From Hericium rajendrae (taxonomy: Eukaryota > Basidiomycota > Agaricomycetes > Russulales > Hericiaceae), in contig CM065891.1 of NCBI GenBank assembly GCA_033439255.1, positions 1,612,001 to 1,676,000 on the forward strand: a stretch of 64,000 nt of DNA. The letters run 5' to 3'. The notes below the pieces were generated by a model. That model made no database searches and was not told the DNA's origin. It was given only the letters and a program-made list of their open reading frames with translations. A program made the position numbers and the translations under genes. Below, in pieces: positions 11,001 to 21,603 of the stretch; position 1 is the first letter of the stretch; the number at the start of each line of letters is the position of its first letter.

Positions 11001-13882
11001 AGTTATTAATGAGAAGATAAGATATCAGAAGCCCGGTACATACTGGAGATGCCGTGCAGAAGGACCAGCGATCTGTGCGGTGACTATAGCATATTGCCTT
11101 GACGAAGACTGGCCATGCGAGCAAAGAAGAGTCATAAAATTGAGATAATTTGCCGGGTAGCGCTGCCCGTACTTCAGGTTCTTGTTGTCGCTTGACAGCC
11201 GTCGGATTCGGTCCGCGAAAACATCACAGATTTGCGTGAAGGTCTCAAAGTCTTTGAGCTTGCCGTCAATAGCATGCTTGTAGAGCTTTAAGAAGCATGT
11301 GGTGTTCTCGTCACGCTCAAGGCGGTCAAAAAGAGCAATCACTACTGGATCGTGTAACTTATCTTGAAGGCTACGAACCTCGAAACTTCGCGAGGTATGT
11401 GCGGAGAACTTTACACGCTTCAGACGTATCTCTTGCTGCTTCTCAGGTGAAAGTTTCGACTCAGCAATTTTCTGTCGGTTTCCATGTCAGTACGAGACTG
11501 AATAGCTCATAATACTTAATGCTTACCCGTTGGACAGCGTCTTTGAGCGAGTTGTCTTGAGAGATGGTGCAGCACGCATCACATATTTGTGATTTGTTTG
11601 TGGTTAGGCGATTACAAATCGTTGACCTGACCTCTCGCTTCTCGTAGTTCACCTCCCATCGGGCGAAAGCTTTCATATGATCGTCCATGCGCCGTTGTTC
11701 GAAGCTAGTCCACTGATCAAAAGCTACCTCCTCATTCCCATTGTCTGGAACCTTGTGCTCGTCTGACAGAAGGACAGGTGCCAGATTGTTATCGCCCGAG
11801 TCCGAGTCGACGTCGTCATTAGTGGCCGTGTTACGATCGACTTCCTTCTCCTTGGACTCTTCTCGCAGCTTCGGAAATGGCTTATAGGGAAAGAGCTGAC
11901 GAGAGACACGAGCCCTCAGCTTCTGAGACACACCACCAAGGCTTCGTGTAAAGGTCCTCAAGATATATTCTTCATACGCTGGTCCACGAAGTCCGCAGCA
12001 TGGTTCCGGCGATCGTGTCATCTCGGAGAGGACCAGGCTGCCTCCAGTACGTGGTTGCTTTGTCGTTAAGGGCTTCAGATGATCTGTCAGCCGCATTTGC
12101 TAGGTCTGTGTCAGTGCTAGATGCCGTGATATGCGTGGATCTGTACTGACAGATGCCATATCCACAGTCGTCATCCTGTAGTAAGTAGCAGGACGACTAC
12201 CTGACGGTAGGACTGGTTTCCTGACCTTTGTCGATGGGTCAGATTGATGGACGGTGCAGCTCGGGGCTTCTTGGGTGACAGGTTTGAAGAAGCTGAGAAT
12301 CGAACCGTCATTTTGAGACTGACATGCACATTTTCAGGTCCTGCTTTCTCGAAGACGAAGTTGAAGGACTTACGGCAAGTAACTTTGGAGGCTTCACCGC
12401 AGTGAGACGCTTTGTCTTGATGCCCGTAATGTGAGGACATCTTCCTTTGTGTCCTTCCCAGTTTCTCCCATCATACGTGCGCTTCGAGTCGTGATGGAGC
12501 TTTACCCATTTTCTGCATCCCTGACATTGCACTCTGTATTCCTCGACAGCCCTCACCCACTGGTCATCTTGCAAGGCCTGCAGCCTCTCAGACTCGGTGA
12601 GTTTCTTCTTACGCTTGCCACTTGCCGCTTTTGATCTTGCAATGAAGGATGTCTCCTCGTCAGTGCCGTACGCATCATCGTCACCATCGCTTGCTTCCAA
12701 CGATGAGGCCTTCCGTTTAATGGAGCTAAATTTAAATTGGAGGTCAGCCCAGTCGAGAATGTATAGATGTTGCAACGACCACTTACGGTAAGGCCTCTGT
12801 ACTGACCGTATTCGGATGCAGCACGACACTATCTGCCTTCGGATCAACAACAGCAGCTGGCGCGGCTAGCTGTGGCTGCACCGTGCAAGACGGAATTGCA
12901 TGCAAGTCGCTCACTGAGACTGCCCGCTCATCGCTTGCAGGTGCAGCATCTTCAATATCTTTGGTATCGGAGCTCGAGTTCGTGTGATGGTACAGTGTTC
13001 GTATCCTATTGCATAAAAGATATGGTATCAGTGCTTACAGACTATATCAGAAATATTACATACGGTGCAGCAAGCATTAATTCAACAGCTTGCGCTCGGA
13101 TCTCATTGATTCGACCACGAGTGCAGTCGCTGAAATCATACCGGCGTACTGCGAAGGCTTGGATGGCCATCATTACGAACAGACCGCAAGACCATGCGTC
13201 GATTTGCCGTTGTAGCGGCGGCGGCTGGTAAACAGTCTCACTCCAAGCATGATCACTTGAGACTGTCGGGCCACCCGCGATTCGAAACAGCGCGGTAAGT
13301 ATATCCTTGATCATCTACCAAAAATTGAGATGCCGTTAACGGACAAAATTTGGTCAACTTACAGGCTTTGCCCACTGCATCGACTCCAGCTCGGGGATGC
13401 TGTCAAAAATCCCTATTTCGCTTTTGACCGTATCAACGATGCCGAAGATCCAGTGCTCTGGCAGTCCGCCACATAGCGGAAAGCAAAGGTATCGCCGACT
13501 CCGAATGTATGCCAGATCCTGGTACGGACACTGAATTCAGATTCAGACATTGTTCTAACGTATCATTATAGTAAGATCAGCTCACCGCGGCGCGAACATG
13601 CTCTTCAAATGTTCCCGTTGAACGTACATTTATTATCTTATTCTGAGCAAGAGGGCCCAGCCAAGACGAAAAGATCAAGAAGTCAGATGTGGGTTCATGT
13701 TTTTCTTGAGTGATAGCAGCAAAGACATTAATAGGACCACCAGGAAGCTTTGTTTTATTTTGTGCGTGCATCATAAGTGGACCGACATCAAGGTGATCAA
13801 ACTCAATGTTTCTAACTCGGCGCATGTGCTTGTCGGGAACTAATTCCGCAAGGTCGACGATAGTCGGACGGTCGGAAGTCAT
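8066..13882 (-). CDS. Transposase: Ulp1 protease, CCHC finger and DDE core in one protein
   Basis: Likely mobilises the surrounding element. ATG at 13882; 13 exons, 13882-13586, 13530-13363, 13314-13064, 13005-12787, 12725-12374, 12318-12151, 12099-11527, 11471-11044, 10981-10681, 10619-10043, 9990-8734, 8671-8436 and 8383-8066. All are GT-AG with agreeing phases, 5,145 nt, about 1,714 residues. Residues 1-240 form a Ulp1/C48-type protease: His-Trp near 125, Asp near 142 (IFDS), Gln near 192 and Cys near 198 (QIDAWSCG). Near 379-408 is C-x2-C-x21-H-x3-C. A PIP-like ILSFFKP lies near 436. The DDE core has candidate Asp near 860 (FAGDCTKVR), Asp near 968 (AADGAAS), DAPHAMKTGRN near 1017 and Glu near 1206 (FVEHFFGLAR). 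An acidic, proline-rich tail follows. The family recurs widely in Agaricomycetes as I remember it; catalytic roles are inferred. Confidence 0.88.
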
Positions 13883-14137
13883 TGAAGAAGATATTCACGT
13901 TGCGCGAGTGGTTGGAGGGGATGGGGAGAAATGTTGCATTATCGTCGGGAGCTCACTACACACTATGCAGAGCCCGATGCGACTGATCACATCGAATGTA
14001 TGCGACGTCGGATAATCCTAGTAGTACTATGCTCAGTGCTATGCGAAGCTAGCTACATCGCGCGCTGTCAGTGTCGCGCGATACCATGCGCCGCGCTGCC
14101 CGATCCTCCCCGAAGGGTAGGATAATGACACCAAAAT

Positions 14138-14231
14138 CACGCTATCGGCCGGGAAGGCCGTCCGGATCGTACAGCAAGAACACGCTATCTCCGGGCAAGG
14201 TTATCACCAAACTGAGCCTTAAACACGCTAT
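14138..14231. repeat. Subterminal repeat array CACGCTAT, 43-bp period
   Basis: Three copies start at 14138, 14181 and 14224, each followed by a CCGGG-type block (GGCCGGGAAGG, TCCGGGCAAGG, CCCGGGAAC). One more copy lies near the other end at 7920-7927 in the same orientation. Regular spacing inside the last 135 bases of the element suggests a transposase-binding array. Confidence 0.75.
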
Positions 14232-14235
14232 TTTC

Positions 14236-14269
14236 CCGGGAACCCTACATAGGAGCTTCACGGGGCCTG
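14236..14269 (-). repeat. Right terminal inverted repeat of the transposon
   Basis: Exact reverse complement of 7837-7870. It is followed by GGTCAA (14270-14275), the second copy of the target duplication. Confidence 0.95.
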
Positions 14270-14275
14270 GGTCAA

Positions 14276-15956
14276 CACTGGCCCCCGTGGACACGGGTTT
14301 CTCCGCACTGGCATTTGTATGCATCGTATGGCTTTTTTTGCGTTCATTTTGGCTAACCTAAATGCTCAGCTCGTTGCAGCCTTTGTAGTCGAAGTGCTTG
14401 TCTGGAGCTTCCCGTTCTCATACGGTATCTTCCTCACAGTATACTTGGAAGACCCCCGCTTCGCCTCTCAACCTCAGGCGGGAACGCTTCTTCCGCTCGC
14501 CGGGACGCTGTCGTCTGGCGTGATATACTGCACTGGTGAGAACGCTCGTTGAATATGGAGCGATAGAAATGAGGATGAACTGTATGTTGGGGCAGGACCT
14601 GTGATCTATCCGCTTCTGGCCCGATTTCCGCAACACCGGCGCCTGTGTCTGTGGATCGGCGGTCTCCTGTGTTCCATCAGTCTGCTCGCCGCAAGCTATG
14701 TGACTAAAGTAAGTACAGGCGTTGTGCTACGAGGTCGTGTTTTCGTGGTCCTGATGGCATTCAGGTGACAGCGATCGTAGCCTTGCAAGGTGTGCTGTAC
14801 GGCATTGGAGGATGTGAGTGCGCCTGCGCAGGTCCTGCAGAATCTGACTGACGGATACCGGATAGCCATGTTGTACGCGCCATGCATTGCATTCTTGTCA
14901 GAATGGTTCGTGAAACGACGAGGTCTGGCGAATGGCATCATCTTCATGGGTAAACTTGGATCATCCCGGCCGCACTACAACAGCTCACAACCCATCAGGT
15001 TCTGCCGCTGGAGGCCTCGTCCTCCCATTCGTCCTTCCGCCTCTCCTGCGTGCCCATGGCCCCTCCGTAACGCTGCGCATATTTTCGATCGCCATCTTTG
15101 TCGCCCTTCTCCCTACGCTGCCCTTTCTCAAACCTCGTCTGCCCGCTTCGAAGAGCCGCGGCCCACGACGACCAGCAGGACGGCGCGCATGGTTCAAGGA
15201 TTGGACCTGGTGGACCCTGCTGCTCTGCAACACCGTCGTCGGCTTCGGCTGGTCCGTGCCGCAGCTCTGGCTTCCCAGTCAGTTATCCTCTCCTGCTGAT
15301 GTGGTGGCCAAGCTTACGTGCCTCGCAGCGTTCGCTGGCGCGCTCAATCTGAGCTCATCATCGACCTCGACTGCACTCGCCGTGCTGAACGGCGCGTCTG
15401 CGCTGGGGCCGCTCATCCTTGGCTTCCTCTCGGACCGCTTCTCGCCGTGGCTCCTCGGCGTGCTGACGTGCATCTTCGCGTCGGCCGCGACGTTCGTGTT
15501 CTGGGGCGTTGTCGGGAACGGCGTGCCTGGGCTCATGGTCTTCGGCATGGCGTTCGGGCTGCTTGGAGGCGGCTGGTCGACGCTATGGAGCGGATTCCTC
15601 CGGATCTTCGCTAGTGCGCATCGATTTCGCATCTGCTGCTTGCCCATAAATAGATGGTCTGACGAGTGGTTGTAGAGAATGACCCCGCGCTAGCGACGCT
15701 GTTGTACGGATTCCTCATGCTCTCGCGCGGACTGGGGAACGTCCTCTGCTCGCCGATAACGACGACGCTCTCGTCCTTTTCGGGCCCGACGGTGTCGCAG
15801 ACAATGTACGGGGTCAGGGCGAAGTCGGGGTACGACGTCGCGGACGGGAGATTCGAGAAACTCATAGTTTATGTGGGCTCATGCTTTGCCGGCGCTGCCA
15901 TAGTAGGCCTCGCTGGATGGGGAGGAGAGAAAGTGAGGAAGGTGACGACTGGATAA
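14276..15956 (+). pseudogene. MFS transporter copy 2, 3' part after the transposon
   Basis: Remainder of the monocarboxylate-transporter-like MFS gene begun at 7632. Exons end or begin near 14316/14370, 14535/14596, 14708/14765, 14813/14866, 14949/14999, 15277/15329 and 15613/15676, so every intron position matches copy 1. Family motifs are VDTGFSALAF, YGIFLTVYLEDPRFASQP, SEWFVKRRGLANGIIF, WTWWTLLLCNT and LLYGFLMLSRGLGNVLCSP. Unlike copy 1, no frame slip is seen, so apart from the insertion this copy looks sound. GC at third positions is higher than in copy 1, which suggests the duplication is old. A truncated transcript starting inside the right end of the element could in principle be made, but no ATG in good context supports it. 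Confidence 0.88.
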
Positions 15957-16320
15957 AAACGCGAAAGCCCCCAAATGCATATGTGAGTTATAGAGGACAA
16001 TGAGGTTGGCACACCGTTAACGGATGTTTAGTCAAAACGCCTGGAGGACTGAATGGCATAGCAAAGCATAAGTGTGCCACGATGAGATATCATACAACAT
16101 TGCGAGAGCATTCGCCTGCCGTCCTCCTGTCTGTAGATCCTCCACTAGAAATACAACAGCGTGAAATACCAAAAGGTTAGTAGCCCGTGTCGTAAAGTGA
16201 GTCGTGATTGTTAGGGATATCTTGTCGGTAACGTTGTGCCGAGCGCGACCTCCTGCGAAATCGGGGTATTCTTGCAACAAGTTGTGAGCATTGTTCCCCA
16301 GGTCAAGAGAAGAACGACAC
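15957..16320. other. Intergenic region between convergent genes
   Basis: No gene or repeat noticed; it holds the two 3' ends. Confidence 0.5.
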
Positions 16321-17403
16321 TCACTCCTGAGTCTGAACGTCAATGCGCACGCTCGGTCGGCTGAGGATCGAGCGCGTCTTTCTGTGCTGTGGAATATGGG
16401 GAATGGTGTGATTTGTGGTATGATTCGACCCTGGCCGCATTGGTTCTGGGGGAGGGATGGATACTGGAGGAGGCGAGTAGACCAACGGCGCTGCACCTGT
16501 TGTCGGCGCGATGAAAGTGGGAGGGATTCCAGCTGGCTGCATTACAGGTGGAGATCCAATGCCAATTTGAGACACGGCCGATGCTAGCTCTTGCTGATGC
16601 CGGGTATTGGTTGCTACAATAGAAAGAACGGTTGTTAGCAACAAGGAGAGCGGTCTGGCTTATCGCATACCTTCCAGCAATCGCAAATCCGCTTCTCTGT
16701 GGAAACTCTGCATGAGCGCAGAGTACCGTTTGACTTGCCATCCCATTTGGCTGGCCCGAGCCTGGTTCCCCTGCGACTGTGCCCACTTCCGTTCCTCCTT
16801 GAACCGCCTCCGCTCGCTATCCGCCAGGGATGCCTTCTTCCGCAACGCAGCAACTTCTCGCTCCAGAAATGTCATTGAATGTGTCGGATCGACCCAGTCG
16901 AGGGCCTCCCATGAATTTGTTGATGTAGTTGAGGATGATGGGGTGGAATCTATAAACTCTCGCCGGCGACGTGCATGATGCCTCTCGCGCTCGACGCTAG
17001 AAGCACGCCGGAATTGGACGATTCTTCGGCGCCTGGGGAGTTCTTCCACGATAGACCCTTCATATCTCGCCCTGCGCGCCTCTGCCGATCCCTCGTCTTC
17101 AACGAATTGGGACAATAGATCTGTGAATAAAACTCCGAGTGCGACACCCAGCAACGTGCAGGCGCACTCCGTGGCGTTCTGATTGAGGACAAAGTTGATG
17201 ACGAGTCGTGCAGCAATACCGAATGCAACGCCGAATGCAAGATAGGGAAATTCCATGAGGAAATAGTAGAGGGCAACGCCCTGGCAGAGGCCGTTGAGGA
17301 CATGATCCTCGATGGTCGGCGGTTCTCTGAGTTTGACAAACTTGTTAAAGGCAATGCGTCCGCCGAGGCCTAGAAGCAAAGAAAGAGCTGTCGTCAACCG
17401 CAT
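16321..17403 (-). CDS. Hypothetical membrane protein with C-terminal coiled-coil and proline-rich tail
   Basis: Not a family I recognise. ATG at 17403; exon 1 to 16671, exon 2 from 16613 to the stop. The first ~120 residues are strongly hydrophobic with about three membrane segments (around residues 5-20, 35-75 and 85-105), including YYFLMEFPYLAFGVAFG. Then follows a basic arginine-rich stretch with RRRR and RARYEGS, a serine/threonine-rich linker, and a charged helical segment with MTFLEREVAALRKKASLADS that should form a coiled coil. The tail is proline-rich. Total about 340 residues. The layout, membrane anchor plus cytosolic coiled coil, suggests a tethering or scaffolding role, but that is only a guess. 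The frame is clean. Confidence 0.75.
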
Positions 17404-18123
17404 GGACTATGCGTGTTGCAAAAAATAAAAACATAAGAAATCGAAACAGCCCGCGTGCCATCTTTTGATCCACTCGGGCGCTTCTTCTCCTCGCCGCCAG
17501 CGCGTTTATCACACGTGATCGCGATTCTTCTTACGCGTTCGCCATCTTGGTTTTTTCACGCGTATCCACCTGCGCTATGGTCTTCTCCGTATTCAAAGGT
17601 GGTTGAAATAGCTGGTACCGCATCTCGACTATGGCGGAATTTGTCGACGGCATTGGCAAGAACCCCGCCGCCCAGCCATTCGTGACACCTGCGTGTGCCC
17701 TGGTAAGGTGTACTGGTGGAGCTAATTCAATAATGATCTCTTAGGACCACGGAGCCACTCAATACGCCGGCGCAAACTCGATTCTCTCGATTCTCCTCTC
17801 TTAACAGATGCGTCGATGCGTCCTGGGGCATTAATGACCAACTTCGCGTTTACGATCCGTGGATGTGCCGTGGTAAGAGCAGGGGTGCTAATTCTTCAGC
17901 GTGTAAGACTGTATGTGTTCCATTGGGAGAAATCCTAGTCGGGCATCCCAAGCAGCCTCGGCGGATCGCCAGGCTGCGCGGTCGATGTTTCGGGAGGCCC
18001 GCCCGTCGCAGTCGTCCCGCGCTGCAATTCAATGTAGGCGATCCTGCTGCGCGTTCCGATCAGCGGTGCAAGAGTCTTTAAGTGCTCGCTCTGACGTTGT
18101 ATGTGACCCCATTTCCGTTCACC
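17404..18123. other. Intergenic region, shared upstream of two divergent genes
   Basis: Lies between the minus-strand membrane protein and the plus-strand P450, so it probably holds both promoters. No open frame with gene character. Confidence 0.5.
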
Positions 18124-20306
18124 ATGATCGCAATTTCGCCTGAGACTCTGACCTATGGCGCTCTGTTCGTTGCGGGTGTTCTGCTTGTCAAGCGGCTGAT
18201 AACGTCTCGCCGCCGCTTGCCTCTCCCTCCCGGGCCAAAAGGCTGGCCTATAATAGGGAATATCCTTGACATGCCCCAGGGGAAACAATGGGTTGAATAC
18301 GCCCGCTGGGCGAGAAATGGGGTGGGCTTTGTTTTCCCATAAACTCAAAGCTTGCACTGATGTGGAGGCTACAGGAGGACTCATACATCTGAATCTGTTC
18401 GGCCAACCCGCGATCATCGTCAACGATGCCAGGATCGCTGCCGCAATCCTCGACAAGAAGAGCGCTATATATTCCGACCGCCCTGAGCTCGTTGTCGGGG
18501 GTGAGGTCGCGGGCTATAACCAGGGTCTCGGGCTCATGCATTACGGGGACCGCTTCCGCGAGAGCAGGCGCATGATGCACCGGCACATGGGCAGTCGCTC
18601 GAGTATGGAGAAGTTCTATGGCGCAGAGGAGTTGGAGACGCACCGTCTTTTGCGGCGCATCTTGGAGCGACCGGGGCCTGACGGTGAAAACATCCAAAGG
18701 CACATTCGTCTGTAAGTGGTTTCTTTGGTCTAATGGGGTCGCTCATCTAACGCTGCTCATGGTTTTAATAGGACCGCTGGTGCTGTTATCCTGATGATAT
18801 CCCATGGATATGCTGTGAAGGAGAAGGATGATTATTTCGTCCACCTTGCTGAAGAGGCGCTGTCGAACTTCGCCGAGGCAATAACTCCAGGTCGATTCTT
18901 GGCCGACACTTTTCCCATGTGTAAGTGCGGTGCCCGTTTCACAATAATTAGTTGCATTGATTTCATTATGCACAGTGCAATATGTGCCGGATTGGTTTCC
19001 TGGGACGGAATGGAAGAAATCGGCGAAGGTCATGCGCGACATTCTGTACAAAGGCACCGATCTGCCTCACGAATATGTGAAGCAGCAAATGGTAAGCATT
19101 TTTCAAGGCTGTGGATCGATTAGGACATTGATTAACTTGTCAAACTTGCAGCAAGCTGAGAAAGCAATTCCGTCCTTTACTTCGATGTATCTTGAACAGG
19201 GAAAGTTATCAGAAGAGAAAGAGGACGTTCTCAAGTGGACCGCTAGCTCAATCATGGGCGGTGAGTGTCATCTTCGCGGACGATTTTGCTAAATGTCCTG
19301 ACTGTTGCTGTTCCCGGGACCAGGCGGCGCCGATACTGTGAGTACTGAAGAACCATGCATTCCAATCAGCTCCATTTAAAACTCCCGTCTTCCAGACTGT
19401 ATGCGCATCGTACACATTCTTCCTAGCTATGCTTTTGAACCCAGAAGTTCAGAAGAAGGCACAGCAAGAGCTAGATGCTGTTATCGGTCCCGACAGGCTT
19501 CCAACCATCAAAGACCGTTCTCAACTTCCATACATCGACGCCATTGTGAAAGAAGTGTTTCGCTGGAACCCAATCGGCCCTCTAGGTTTGTCTCGTTGCA
19601 CTTCCTAGGAGACGAGGGCTGACCCGCGTTCCACGCTCTTACATGACAGGTATCCCGCACAGTGCCGCGCAAGACGACATTCACGATGGATACTTGATTC
19701 CGAAAGGGTCGATTATCATCGCCAACATATGGTATGCTTCGCGTCTCCGCACGATAACGTGCTCCGCTGATATTCGTACGCACAGGCTATTCCTTAACGA
19801 CGAACAAACATACAAGAATCCGTTCGAGTTCAGGCCAGAGCGTTTCCTAGCTTCGGAAAAGCAACAGCCTGAGAGGGATCCACGCGAACTTGTCTTCGGG
19901 TTTGGTCGACGGTGAGGCATTGATTGCTCCTTATTTGGTGCGCACCCACTCATATCGGGTTTTTCACAGTGTTTGTCCTGGTAAAACATTTTCTGGCGAG
20001 GATCGTTCATTGGTCTTGACTGACGCATTCATTGACAGGCCAGCTGCTGGCTGACACGGGCCTGTTCATAGTGTGTGCGATGGTTCTCTCCGTGTTCAAC
20101 ATCGAGAAGGTAGTCGAGAACGGCGTCCCCATCACACCGAAGCCTGAATTTGTCGATGAGGTTGTTAAGTATGTCCGGTCGTTTATATCGCCTAGCACAG
20201 ACTGATGAAGAATCGTAGCCATCCCAAGTTGTTCAAGTGCTCCGTCAAACCCCGATCTGAACAGGCAGTTTCGATCATCAAGTCGGTCGACTTTGTAGGG
20301 GCTTGA
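18124..20306 (+). CDS. Cytochrome P450 monooxygenase
   Basis: Haem-thiolate monooxygenase anchored in the ER. ATG at 18124 gives a membrane anchor (TYGALFVAGVLLVKRLI), then the proline hinge LPLPPGPKGWPIIGN. The I-helix oxygen motif is GGADTT, split by an intron; the K-helix ExxR is EVFRW; PERF is FRPERFLAS; the haem loop FGFGRRVCPG is interrupted by an intron before the V and another after the P. About twelve exons and ~510 residues, a normal length. The general look is of the large CYP5144/CYP620-like basidiomycete set; substrate unknown. The first intron near 18318 is a problem: canonical sites put ARWARN and GGLIHLNLFG out of phase by one base beside a run of four G, so a base error or an unusual splice is likely. 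Confidence 0.85.
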
Positions 20307-21603
20307 CATGCGCTGCAGATATTTCGAGAAGGTTCTGTTCAGTTTCTGCTTTTCCCCTGGCAATGAATCCTTTCAGTTTGATGTGTTTATGGCGGATTTT
20401 GCTCATATTCAATATCCATCCGTGAGGCCATTTGCGCATTTACATAGGTCGCGATCCAGGCATGTATCGCCTTCGTAGTGAACTACGGGATAGCTTCATA
20501 GATGGAAATCATGGACTCAGCCGAGCGTAGAACAGGCTATCTCTTCAATTGTCACTGAATCGTATCTCGAAGTGAAGGGAAATCGTGCAAAGTCAGTGGA
20601 ACCTGCAGGACACGGAGGGCGGTCAATTCAGTGATTCATACATTAGCGCAACAGTTGCATGGTGAAACATTGGCGGGATAATGCAGAAACTTCAATGTTG
20701 GCGTCAACGCAAGTGAGACATGTTGGGCTGAATACCGCAGTACATGACTGCGCCTTGAAGCTCATCAGAGCTCGTTCTCATTCCCTACGAGCGCCGGTCT
20801 GTGGAAGTGTTATACGCTAAGAATATATCTTCCTCGTACCTCAGAAAAGTCAGAAAAGCTGCAGTGAACGGATGGACGACGCGAACGCGGAGGAACGCAA
20901 AACACGCCCACGTGATCGGCAGTCAAAATCACGTCTAGTCGCGTACGTGTCACAGGCTCGAAAGCGGCTTCGAGGCTCGCAGCATTGCAAAACGGTTCAA
21001 GTTCATCTACATTATCATAGGTGCTCCAAGTTTCTTTCTTTCATGCTCGAGGATCGCAAAGCTAATATTGCGACGACAGAGATAAAGTATAGTCAAAGTG
21101 GGACCTTGACGAAACGACCTGAAACGGCATGCTGCATCGTCGTCAGTTGAGAGCTACGGCTCAAGAGTCAGGACAATGAGTGGCTGCTAAGGACAATGGG
21201 TGGAGTCGTCTTCATCGGCTGACTCGTTCCTGAAGACAAAGGCCTCATGGTGTGCCGTCGCGGCCATAAATATGCACAAACGCCCAGGATCTCTTCCAGT
21301 TTTCACACCCCAACTCTATTTCTCAACGCCCAACTCTTCATCCAAGCCACGCTGAGTTAACAACAGGTTTGTGGCACACATTATCCATCGATGCTAGCTA
21401 CTGATTGGCTCCATTTTGCAGTGCCCTCAGGTCGCCGTATATTGAGAACTTCTATACCGTTTGAAGTACTTAAGCTTTTCAACTCGAGGAGATTAAGAAT
21501 GAAAAGTCAACCAATATCGAAGTTCGTGATCTCTGTTCCTGTATTCCGCTGGTAGTGAATAACACTGACTTCTTTGCGTATAGCCTCTTTCCCAATAATC
21601 TCA
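20307..21603. other. Long intergenic region with a probable 5' UTR of the F-box gene
   Basis: No gene seen in 20310-21250. A TATA-like CATAAATATG lies near 21265, followed by a C/T-rich block and a possible UTR intron of about 55 bases (donor near 21368, acceptor TTTTGCAG near 21421). Confidence 0.45.

Larger units (their letters stand above)
7837..14269 (-). mobile_element. Apparently intact 6.4-kb DNA transposon encoding a Ulp1-CCHC-DDE fusion protein
   Basis: Cut-and-paste DNA transposon of 6,433 bp with 34-bp perfect inverted ends starting CAGGCCCCGTGAAGCTCC and a GGTCAA target duplication. It lies in the first coding exon of MFS copy 2. One 13-exon gene on the minus strand fills 8066-13882 and reads without interruption. 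Subterminal copies of CACGCTAT occur at 7920, 14138, 14181 and 14224; the three on the right are 43 bases apart, as expected for transposase binding sites. Identical ends, an intact gene and a perfect duplication all point to a recent insertion. Family: motifs suggest relation to the P/THAP9 group, but the 6-bp duplication is not typical, so I leave it unclassified. Confidence 0.9.

Noticed and set aside
7837-14269. KDZ (Kyakuja-Dileera-Zisupton) or CACTA/Plavaka assignment of the transposon
   Set aside because: KDZ elements make 8-bp duplications and carry CxC cysteine clusters of another type; CACTA ends begin CACTA and duplicate 2-4 bases. Neither fits CAGG ends with a 6-bp duplication.
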